A stretch of DNA of 64,000 nt, taken from NCBI GenBank assembly GCA_947179155.2, contig OX359268.1, forward strand, positions 935,001 through 999,000. Direction: 5' to 3'. The notes under the pieces are model-generated. The model searched no databases and was not told the origin of the DNA. It was given only the letters and a program-made list of their open reading frames with translations. Each line of letters starts with the position of its first letter. Within the stretch, counting starts at the first letter, position 1. The DNA comes from Hedera helix. Lineage: Eukaryota; Streptophyta; Magnoliopsida; Apiales; Araliaceae. Below are positions 30,672-40,626 of this stretch, piece by piece. The position numbers were made by a program, and so were the translations under genes.

Positions 30672-33512
30672 CTACGGATGATACGCTGTACTCATTCTCA
30701 ACTGTGTCCCTAATCTCTCCTGAAGACTTCTCCAAAATTTTGACGTGAAGCGCGGATCTCTGTCTGACACAATCGATACCGGCACCCCATGTCTTGAAAC
30801 TATCTCTTTGATGTACAATTTGGCCAACTGATCCAAACTGAACCTAATCTTGATCGGCAAAAAGTGCGCTGACTTTGTTAGTCGATCCACAATCACCCAA
30901 ATTGCGTCATATCCCTTCTGTGTTGTTGGAAGCCCTACCACAAAATCCATTGTGATGTGCTCCCATTTCCACTCAGGAATTTCTAACGGCTGTAACAATC
31001 CACTTGGTCTCTGATGTTCGGCCTTTACCCTTTGACAAGTTAGGCATCGGCTGACACATTCTGCAACCTCCCTCTTTAAATTCGGCCACCAAAAATGCTG
31101 ACGTAGATCTTGATACATCTTCGTACTCCCCGGATGTATCGAGTATCTCGTACTGTGGGCCTCTTGCAAAATTTCCTCTCGTAATTCAGGCACTAGCGGT
31201 ACCCAAACACGATTTTCAAATCTCAACAATCCCATGCTATCAATTTTAAACTTGACCTCTTCTCCATCGGTCATCCTCTTCCGGATTCTGTCACATTCCT
31301 CATCTTTGTCTTGAGCCTCTTTCACCCTATCTAACAAGGTTGGGCTCACCTCGACTTCTATTGACTCGTTTGGACTTCTCACTTCCAACTCCATTCGAGC
31401 CATCTCTTGAACCAATTGTTCTTGATCTGTCAATATGAACAATTTCTCCCTGCTCTTTCTACTCAGAGCATCCGCTACTACGTTGGCCTTGTCGGGATGA
31501 TATAGAATTTCACAATCATAATCTTTGATCAATTCCAACCATCTCCGTTGCCTCATATTCAACTCCTTCTGTGTGAAGATATACTTTAGACTCTTATGGT
31601 ATGTGAATATCTCACATTTCTCTCCATACAAATAATGCCTCCAAATTTTAAGGGCAAATACTACCGCTGCCAATTCCAAGTCGTGGGTAGGATATCCCTT
31701 CTCATAATCTTTTAATTGTCTGGACGCATACGCAACGACTTTGCCATTTTGCATAAGCACACAGCCTAGCCCCTTGTGCGATGCATCACTGTAGACCGTA
31801 AAACCTCCTGTATCGTCTGGTAAGGTCAATACAGGTGCTTCACTAAGTCTTTTCTTTAACTCCTGAAAACTTTCCTCACACTTCTCCGTCCACACGTATT
31901 TCACCGTCTTTCTTGTTAAGTTGGTCAACGGTGTTGCTATCTTTGAGAAGTCTTGAATGAACCTCCGATAGTAACCCGCTAACCCTAAGAAACTTCTTAC
32001 TTCTGTCGGCGTCCTTGGTTGCTCCCAATTCATTACCGATTCAACCTTCGCCGGATCAACCGAAACTCCCTCCTTGTCAATAACATGACCTAAAAATTGA
32101 ACTCTCTCCAACCAGAATTCACACTTTGAAAACTTAGCGTACAACCGCTCCTTCCGTAAAATCTCCAACACCAATCTTAGGTGTTCAGCATGCTCTTCCT
32201 CCGTTTTGGAATACACCAAAATATCGTCAATGAACACGACTACAAATTTATCCAAGTATTGCTTGAATATTCTGTTCATCATGTCCATAAATGCGGATGG
32301 CGCATTCGTTAGTCCAAACGACATCACCAGAAACTCATAATGCCCATATCGAGTTCTGAATGTCGTCTTGGGTATATCCTCCTTCCTGACTTTCAACTGA
32401 TGATAACCAGTCCTTAAGTCAATCTTTAAAAAGTACTTCGCCCCTTTCAATTGATCGAAAAGATCGTCAATTCGTGGTAACGGGTACTTGTTCTTAATTG
32501 TCACCTTATTCAGCTCTCTATAATCCATACACAATCTCATCGATCCATCCTTCTTCTTTACAAACAGCACCGGTGCTCCCCATGGAGAAACACTTGGCTG
32601 AATGTACTTATTATCTAACAACTCCTGCAATTGCACCATCAATTCCTTTAGTTCTACCGGAGCCATCCTATATGGTGCTTTCGATATCAGTGCTGTCCCC
32701 GGTACTAAATCAATCAAAAATTCTATCTCCCTGTCCGGCGGTAAACCCGGCAGTACATCTGGAAAAACATCCATAAATTCCCTAACTACTGGTATTTGCT
32801 CCATCCCGGGACTCACCACTTGTGTGTCAACCACATGAGCCAAATACCCTACACAACCTTTCTTCAATAATTTCTTGGCTTGCATCATCGTCAGACAAGA
32901 AGACTGTCTTGACGACTTGCTGCCATAAAATACAACCTTAGACTTATTTGGTGTCTTAAGGTGTATGCACTTCTTCTGACAATCAATTATCGCCCCGTGG
33001 TTAAACAACCAATCCATCCCAAGTATTACATCAAATTCCCCCAGACGTATTGGAATTAGATTCACATTTAATTTCTGACCCCTGATTTCAGCACAACAAT
33101 TTCTATGTATGTACTCTACCGGAATCACTTCTTTATTAGCAACTTGTATGTTCATTGAGTTTTCTAGTTTGTCCCTAGGCAACTCTAATCGTCTAGCGAA
33201 ATCATCAGACACAAATGAACAGGTAGCACCCGAATCAAACAATACATATGCATTTATATTATTGATCGGAATAATACCTGACACCACGTCTTTTGACCCT
33301 ACGGCATCTTGCACCGTCATATTGAATGTCCGGGCTGTCGGCTTGTTCTGTGGTATCGGTCCCCCGATAGCCAATTTGCTGTTATTGCCCTTGTAGCCGC
33401 TACCCCCGTCATTCTTCTTCTTAGGGCAATCCTTTATCAGGTGGTCAGATGCTCCGCAAGAAAAGCATCTCACTTTCTTTGGGAGGGGACAATTTGGAGA
33501 AATATGTCCCAC
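30672..33512 (-). pseudogene. Chromovirus Pol: protease, RT, RNase H, integrase
   Basis: 946 open codons. At the start are the last zinc knuckles of Gag (CFSCGASDHLIKDC). Then protease FDSGATCSFVS (about residue 90); RT with VKKKDGSMRLCMDYRELN, IDLRTGYHQL and VVFIDDILVYS (the catalytic pair, here IDD); RNase H with YSDASHKGLGCVL and DALSRKSREK; integrase zinc region HSTRYSIHPGSTKM ... CLTCQRVKAEH and core TMDFVVGLP and SDRDPRFTSKFW. The frame stops right after YHP, where the family has a Gln, so a single codon breaks the integrase. This is otherwise a full-length gypsy pol. Confidence 0.92.
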
Positions 33513-34439
33513 CTGACCACAATTGTAGCACGTGTTCTTGCCTTTCCTGCACTCCCCGAAATGATTCTTTCCACAAATATTGCATGCTGGCTTTTTCTGA
33601 ACACTTCCTTGTTGATTCCCCGAGCTCTTGTCATTACTGTTGTCCCATTTGCGCTTATTGCTGTTATTGTTATTATTGCCTCCACTGTTGCTGTTCTTGC
33701 TTCCCCCTTCATTTTTCTTCTTATTTCTCTCCTGGTTGTACTTGGTTAATGCGTCGCTTCATCCTTCAGCAATGATTGACTTCTCTAGCAAAGTTGCGAA
33801 CGAGTCAATCTGCAGTACTGCTACCTTGTTGAATATCCAAGGTCTCAATCCATTCTCGAACCTCCTGGCCTTGCGTTCCTCCGTGTCTACCTGATGTGGA
33901 GCGAACCTGGCCAGCTCATTAAATTTTGCCGCGTACTCCGGTACTGACATGTTCTCCTGTTTCAGTTCTAGAAACCTTACCTCCATCCTACTCTTCATAC
34001 TTTTCGGGAAATAATTCTCGTCGAATATTTCCTTAAATTTTGTCCAGGGCACCACACCATCCCCAACCCTATTCTGATTGGCTTCCCACTAGAAATTGGT
34101 TACGCCCTTCATCATGTAGGTAGCAAAAACTGTCTTTTGCTCCTCAGCTACTCTTGCGATAACGAACGCCTTCTCTATCTCCTTTATCCAAGACTGGGCC
34201 TCTATCGGGTCCGACGTTCCCCTAAACTCTGGCGGTCCCACCGCTTTAAAATCTTTGAAATTTGCCAACTGAGTTGGTGGTGGTGGTGGTGGATTTGCTA
34301 CAACAGGGTGGCGGTTTTGCATTGCCTCAGCTAGCATGTCGACAAAGTTTTGCATAGGGTCTACGTTGTGTCCCCCCGCGTCGTTGTTAACTGACTCTTC
34401 TACCCCCTGGTTCCTTGGTGGTTGTCTACGTGGCGGCAT
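33513..34439 (-). pseudogene. Chromovirus Gag, two internal stops
   Basis: Starts MPPRRQPPRNQG at 34439, with a Pro-run and ANFKDFKAVGPPEFRGTSDP, the usual entry to the Retrotrans_gag domain. TAG near 34090 interrupts it at the F-*-WEANQ position. The second half runs WTKFKEIFDENYFPKSMKSR ... PEYAAKFNELARFAPH to TGA near 33757. After that come an Asn/Gly-rich basic linker and zinc knuckles (CNICGKNHFGEC, CYNCGQVGHISPNC) that run in frame into pol. Both stops can be explained by single C-to-T or G-to-A changes. Confidence 0.88.
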
Positions 34440-34791
34440 TTTCTGTTATAAACAAAAATTTACATTATTATACTGGTTTCATCTTTTTCATTTCATTATT
34501 TTGTATCTTAGACAATGTTTAGCTAAAATACAAGTAATTATTTCAACACGCATATAAACATAAATTCAACTGCATTTATACTCATATGCTAAAACAGGAG
34601 TGCGTAGCACTTTACATCAAAAGCATACTGCTATAAATGCTTCTATCCCAGAGAAGCTACAAAAGATGGGATCTGACATATCCTACAACTTCCTAGAGTT
34701 GAGATTTAGTAATATATTAACCCTCTAATAAAACAAAAGTTGGGTTTTACTGCATCTATTTACATACGAAATTAGAAAACAACTACTACTA
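34440..34791 (-). other. Spacer between extra ORF and gag
   Basis: 352 bp, AT-rich, no gene seen. It could hold signals for reaching the gag start codon, but nothing specific is recognisable. Confidence 0.5.
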
Positions 34792-35649
34792 CTACTGACT
34801 GCGCATCCCCCTACGGATCGCGTCGTCATACTCCTCATCCCCGATGGCCATCACCACTCTCCTGCTGATGGTGTGCATAGACTGGCCCTCCTCAGCTGGG
34901 TAGTAGTGCACCCTGCTCTGAAGCCTACCATATGAAGATCGGTAGACGTAGCTAAGTCTATCCGTTCTCACCCGCTTCTCGCGGACCTCCTCCTCTAGCT
35001 CAATCATCTGACCATAAGCGGCATCCCGCTGTCTCTCCATCTCCATTCGGTCCTCTATCGCCTCCTGCCAGTGTGCACGGATGGCGGCCTTCTCTGCCTG
35101 TACTTGCTGAACCTTCAGCTCAGCCTCGGCCAACCTAGTCTCAGCCACTGCCAATTTGGCCTGCAGCTCTACGTCCTGATCTACCAGCTGATGAGTTAGC
35201 ACCGCAAAGTACTCCACTGAATCCTCGTACTCCTGTACCTGATCCTCCAGTCCTACAATCCTCTCCTTCAGCTCTGTGTTCTCGCCAGAGAACTGATAAG
35301 CCGCATCCCTATACTGATCCTCCATGTGCTGGTGGGTCAGATTCTGCTCCTCTAGATGCTGGACCCTTGCCTCCAGCTCCTCGTTCCTAGTGGTCAGTCC
35401 CTCTATGATGTCAGCGGCAGTGGTGCCCATGCCATCAGCTGACTCCTCCTCCTCAGACTTCTCTGACTCGGCCTCATCCTCACTGTAAGGCCTCATGACT
35501 CCGCCCCAGACGGGCTCCACGCGATCCCCCTCCTCAGGATCTGACTCTGACTCCTCTACGGGTACAGCCACCAGCGGCTGTGCAGTATCCATATGGATAT
35601 TAATATAGTCCTCCTCAGCAGTGCGACTCGACTGTCCGATCTCTGCCAT
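34792..35649 (-). CDS. Extra coiled-coil ORF upstream of chromovirus gag
   Basis: 285 intact codons between the PBS and gag, in the same sense as gag. The N-terminus is acidic (EESESDPEEGDRVEP, then SEKSEEEES). Residues about 85-225 are a long coiled coil (TRNEELEARVQHLEEQN, ENTELKERIVGLEDQVQEY, LAVAETRLAEAELKVQQV). The C-terminus is mixed basic (RRVVMAIGDEEYDDAIRRG). Its DNA is far richer in GC than the flanks. Standard chromoviruses go from PBS directly to gag, so this is additional. It has stayed open while gag-pol took three stops. No function can be named; a capture from a host coiled-coil gene or a structural accessory protein are possible. Confidence 0.7.
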   Translation of the reverse strand: MAEIGQSSRTAEEDYINIHMDTAQPLVAVPVEESESDPEEGDRVEPVWGGVMRPYSEDEAESEKSEEEESADGMGTTAADIIEGLTTRNEELEARVQHLEEQNLTHQHMEDQYRDAAYQFSGENTELKERIVGLEDQVQEYEDSVEYFAVLTHQLVDQDVELQAKLAVAETRLAEAELKVQQVQAEKAAIRAHWQEAIEDRMEMERQRDAAYGQMIELEEEVREKRVRTDRLSYVYRSSYGRLQSRVHYYPAEEGQSMHTISRRVVMAIGDEEYDDAIRRGMRSQ

Positions 35650-35893
35650 CCTATATCATAAAACAATAACACACGTTAGTACAGCAATAAAATATATTCA
35701 TTGATGAAATGAAATGATATTTTATCATGTACATCTCGGCTCGATGGATTTTCTCAATCCATCTCCAAAAATACACAACATGATGAATCTCCCCGATTCA
35801 TCCCCTAACGCACTCGATATGAGTTTAATACTAAGGTTATAACTTAGGTTTCGCAAATCCTAACGTTTCTAACCTACAGCTCTGATACCAACC
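35650..35893 (-). other. Chromovirus leader with primer-binding site
   Basis: On the sense strand the LTR end is followed after GGT by TGGTATCAGAGC (35890-35879), the initiator-Met tRNA primer-binding site. About 230 bp of leader then precedes the extra ORF. Confidence 0.9.
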
Positions 35894-38800
35894 TGTGACG
35901 ACCCCAAATCTGGGTTCCATAACCTCGAGTTTGGTTCTCACTATTCAACACATTACTAACAATTAAATACATACATTGCATTTAAACATCGCGGAATAAT
36001 ACATATTGGTTCCCTTCAAAAGGTTACAATACCAGGGTCTATCAACCTTAACATAATAACAGTTCCTATCGCAAGGAATTACAAAAGGTTTAACAACCGT
36101 AAATACATAATTAAAGATCTAATTAGCATGCATAAGCTAACTTAAGCTCTGGCTTTTCCTTTTCCCTTATCCTTCTTTGAGCAATCAGGATTATCTGAAA
36201 AATGGTTCATGATATAGCAAGAATGAGCAACTAGTTTGCTCAGCAAGTTTAGAACAATCATATAGATTTAATATATCATGAATGAATGGGAAATATCATC
36301 AATGATTCAACAATAGATATAACAATTGTGAATGAAACAGGATTCAAATTTTAATAAACAGAATATTTGAATCTTAAAATGCTGAGTGGTCACTAAGGAC
36401 CCTGAACTAACTAGGGTATAATAGAGTTTCCTCTGACCCTTTGAGTTGTTTGGTTTTCAAGGGGATCAGCCTATTCAACCCGCTGTATATGCATTACATT
36501 TAGTCACTGGCGCCCAAAGTCGGTTTCCCGACACAAAATCCCCTAATTTAGGGTTGTTCAATTCTCAGACTTAATATAAGAAATCCGCATCCAACAATGG
36601 TTTGGATAAGCTTTTAAAAGTATTCAAGTATTGAATTTATAAACGAAATGTCTAGCTGAACTATTAGCTTTTGACATTTTTAATACAGTTCATGAATCAA
36701 GAACTAATAAGCTTCAAGTGCACTAAGTGCGATTTTATAAACAGTATGGATGTGGAATAATTTTAAATAATTAAACCACTTCAAGCTTTGACAATAAATA
36801 CAAGTATAGAAACTTGTTTCAACAATAAATGAGTAGGGTTAGAGAACTTGCCTGTTTGCTCAGCTACAATAATTGTCTAGCTTTAACTAACTTGCTTTGA
36901 AAGACCTAACATTAATAAAGTCGGTCTAATAATTAGTACGACGTATTTGCATAATTATACGCTTAATAACGAACTTACTTACCACATAAGTACTAACACA
37001 TAAATTACATTAGTCAAAATAATATTATTAACCTTATAGACACTTAATCATTTTAGGTTAATAATTTAATAAGTTAGAAAATATTTTTCTTAAGTGTTGG
37101 ACACTTATTAAACCCTTAAACAACTTATTATAATTGTTTAATTAAATCATAATTAAATTCAATTTATTTTATTAACTTAATCTCTATTTAATTACTATTT
37201 AATATTGATTAAATAGAAATTAATTAATTAACTCTAGTTATTATTTAAAATAAATAATAACTAATTGTACTTACTTATTATTTAATTATAATTAAATAAT
37301 AAATAATTATTAACTTAATTTTAACCTTCTTTAATTTAATGTTAATCAACCAATAATTAACTAAGTAATTAACCTTGCTTATTATTTAATTAAGGAAATT
37401 AAATAATAGTTTACTAATCTTAATCCCCTTTAATTATTATTTAATGTCAATTAAATAATAATTAATTATTTAATTAATTTTAATTATTATTTAAGGTTAA
37501 ATAATAATCAAATCATTCTTATTTATTATTTTAATTAAATAATAAATTATTACTCTAATAATTTAATTTTCATTAATCGTTATTTAATGTTAATTAAATA
37601 ATAATTAATTACTTAATTATCCTTATTTATTATTTAATAATATTTAAATAATAAATAATTAATTTATAAATTTTATCTCTCTTTAAATATTATTTAATAG
37701 GCATTAAATAATAATTGCTAATTTATCATCTTTATTTATTATTAACATTCAAAATAATAAATAAATAATAAATTTATTTAACTTAACCATGGTTTAGCTA
37801 ACTAGATTAATATTTAAAATATTTAAATATTAAACTTAATGAAAAATATCCTCCACAATATTATTTTTGAATTATTATTATTTTTGTTATAATTTTAAAT
37901 TAGTTTTTAAATATTTAAATTATTTAAATTTAATCCGAATGGCATTTCCGTAAATAATTCAAAAACTGAACCGAGGGCAGAATGGTAATTCTGTCAAGAA
38001 AAACACGGAGGGGCAAACTTGTAATTTCGCCGGAAAAATAACTACCGCGCATGGCGCGCGTTATAATCTTTTCGGACCAAAACGGCGTCGTTTTTGAAAG
38101 GCCGGAAATGGCCTCCGCGCATAACGCGCGGAGTAAAATTCCACGGACGCCAAATGACGTCGTTTGGCTCCGCGTCCTCGGTGAACAGTGACAGGCGCGC
38201 ATTGCGCGGAAACCCTTAAATTTTTTTCTTCCGACAGAACGTGAACAGTACCCATTTTAATTAAAAATATACCATCAAGTAAGCTTTAAATCCTCAATAA
38301 AAATCCAAAAAAATTACCAATCACCTTATATTAATTTATAACATGAAAAATTAATTTTTCATGATTTAATATCACTATTTTTTTATAAAAATTTTTACAT
38401 CACATAAACTACCACAAATCATAACTTTTTGTGTATAACTCCATTTTGAGTGATTCAAACTTTATTTTTCTCATGATTTAATGTTCTATAATATTAGAAC
38501 ATCAAACCTAAGTTTTATAAAAATATTTTTGGTCATGAATTCCAAAACTTGTTTACACACTATTAAATACATATTTTAGCATATAAAATATACCAAAATA
38601 CAAACCAAGCATATTAAACTCAAGCATGACATAAATATTACCACTATACATTAATAACTATATTAACATGTTTATACTAATATGATGATTTATTTAATTT
38701 AAAAACAAAACTTCATTTAAAATAACCATTACCTTGATTTAATGACTATTCTTCTTTTTCTCCCAAAATATGTTGTGAATCTTGAAGACATAAACTAGCT

Positions 38801-39792
38801 TAGCACTCCTTCTCCTTCTCTTGCTCTCTCTCAAAATATTTTGCTCTCAACTCTCTCTTTTGGACTTGGAAATAAAAGATGAGAAATGATTTACAAAAAC
38901 TACTAACTTGTAAGTATACTTACAATTTGAATAGATATAAAATCTATATCTATCAAATTTCCATAATGAGGGTGGTTGGAGACTTGTGCAAGAATTCTAG
39001 CTAAGTACTAAGTTGGTGAAAAGAAACATGGTTTCATGTACTTTTAAAAATAAAACAAGCAATCCTTTTAATTAAATAAATGAAAATCAAATAATAATAA
39101 TAATAATAAAAGCAATATCCTCTCTCTTCTCCTTCTTGCCGGCAACATCCCTTCTTTTTGTCCCATAATTTGAGTCACTTTTACTTTTTAAATAAATAAT
39201 AGTTTAATTAAGTATTTTTCAAGTGGGCCAATCATTGGGCTTTAATTTAAAATACCAATTGGGCTTCTATTAAATTGTTTGGGCTACTAAATTGTCAAAT
39301 TTTATTATTCTACACTTGTGCTACTAATTGACCCATGTTGGGCTAATTTAATAATTTATACATTAATTATTCAATCCATGATTAAATAAATAATTAAATT
39401 GAATAAATAATTAAATATTCTAACCCATTAGTATTAAATTACTAAATGGACTAATAAATATTATTATTAATATTTCACATTATTTACATTAATTAATAAT
39501 CATATTAATTAATTTATTATATTTAATTCACTCATTATATTCAATTTAATTGAATATTTAAATAATAGGAAACTTATCAATTATTTTGATATTAAAACTT
39601 TAGGGTTTGTTCACTAATTTAATAACATATTAGTGACCCCCTTTAATTAATTTTAGTAATTAATTACATAATTATTTAATCACATAATTAATTAATCACA
39701 TAAAAAGATTTAAATAATCTCGTAAAATTAACTCGTTGTAAATTAAATTAATAATTTAATTAATAAAGATGTGGAAATTCTAGGACATTACA
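35894..39792 (-). mobile_element. Chromovirus 5' LTR (right copy)
   Basis: 3899 bp, matching the left LTR in order and content: AT-rich array at about 37110-37790, palindrome cluster at 38045-38209, CT-rich block near 38800. Scattered substitutions (for example gataacaag/gatagcaag and cccaata/cacaata) separate the two. Transcription should start in this copy and run leftwards. Confidence 0.92.
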
Positions 39793-39797
39793 AGAAA

Positions 39798-40014
39798 AAA
39801 ATTATATTGTATTTATGTGGAGTCTACTATAGATAAAATTAAAACTTATTTATTCTCTATTCTCTTTTTGTATCTTTTAGTATTTTTTTAAAAAATTAAT
39901 AAAAGAGGGAGTATCTGACTATATACAATGTCAAAACAACTATTAATGAAAATGATAGAATGAGTCACGTGACATTTAACCTACAATCTTGCTTTATTAA
40001 CGGCAAATTTTTAT
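39798..40014. other. AT-rich flank, possible Stowaway-type MITE end
   Basis: A TA-bordered end aataaaagagggagta (about 39898-39913) resembles the GGGAGTA end of Stowaway MITEs. The matching end would lie left of the chromovirus near 25850, but I could not identify it. A G-box-like CACGTG is at about 39966. No gene. Confidence 0.25.
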
Positions 40015-40200
40015 GAGAAAATTTTGGTGAATTAATTAGTTATAAATAAATTCACAAATAATAAAAGATGATTAATTTATTTTTATTATAAATATACCGA
40101 ATGACTCTTATATTTTATAGTGAAAAATTTAGTTATTTTTACTATTTATGAGTTTATTTATAGATGAGTAGCCCATCAAGATTTATTATTTTTTTATTTC
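40015..40200. repeat. Foldback (MITE-like) inverted repeat upstream of the PPR gene
   Basis: The left arm, around 40029-40072 (agttataaataaattcacaa), pairs with the right arm around 40135-40172 (tatttatgagtttatttata) as an imperfect inverted repeat of about 36 bp, with an AT-rich loop. No transposase. It could be a small MITE or the remains of one. Confidence 0.4.
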
Positions 40201-40626
40201 TTTCAGACGACTCTCTCTTTTTTCTCTCTCCTCAATCCTCGCAGATGTAAAAATGTACCTGTGCCTACAGTACAAAGTACCAACAATCAAAATTATCGCC
40301 TATTTACAGGCAGACCCACTTGAAGCAAGCACAAAGAATTGGTAATTCTTAGCCGAGTTCTGAAGATGGGTGGGTTATCTTTGCCCTCTAAACCAGAGGT
40401 AATTTCTTGATACACAGCTCATATTTCAACCCAAAGTGTTACTTTTTTGATGGTTCATCTTTAATTATATTCCAACTTTGCGCTGAAATGCAATACTGTT
40501 AGGATCTGGACGTTGTTTTGCTCATTATTCATTGTTTGCTTAAATAAATTGACGGATTACCAGAAAGGATATATGAAGAAAAAAGGACAGATAGCTGAGT
40601 AACCTAATTAAGAAAAAACTGAAAAA
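40201..40626 (+). promoter_or_regulatory. 5' region of the PPR gene with possible leader intron
   Basis: A pyrimidine patch (tctctcttttttctctctcctc, 40210-40232) is typical of plant transcription starts. A plausible leader intron runs from GT at 40399 (ccagag|gtaatt) to AG at 40563 (attaccag|aaagg). If used, an upstream ORF from ATG 40366 would run 23 codons to TAA at 40600-40602. These are readings of consensus only. Confidence 0.35.

Larger units (their letters stand above)
25963..39792 (-). mobile_element. Complete Ty3/gypsy chromovirus (Del/Tekay-like)
   Basis: 13830 bp with two 3.9-kb LTRs (left 25963-29862, right 35894-39792), which on the sense (minus) strand begin TGTAATGTCC and end GGTCGTCACA. 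The 5-bp duplication AGAAA flanks it. In sense order: 5' LTR (right), tRNA-Met PBS, an extra coiled-coil ORF, gag, pol with a chromodomain-like end, PPT (29863-29876), 3' LTR (left). The order protease-RT-RNase H-integrase marks Ty3/gypsy, and the C-terminal chromodomain-like region marks a chromovirus. Three stop codons interrupt gag-pol. The LTRs are alike over nearly their whole length, so the insertion is fairly young. Confidence 0.93.
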
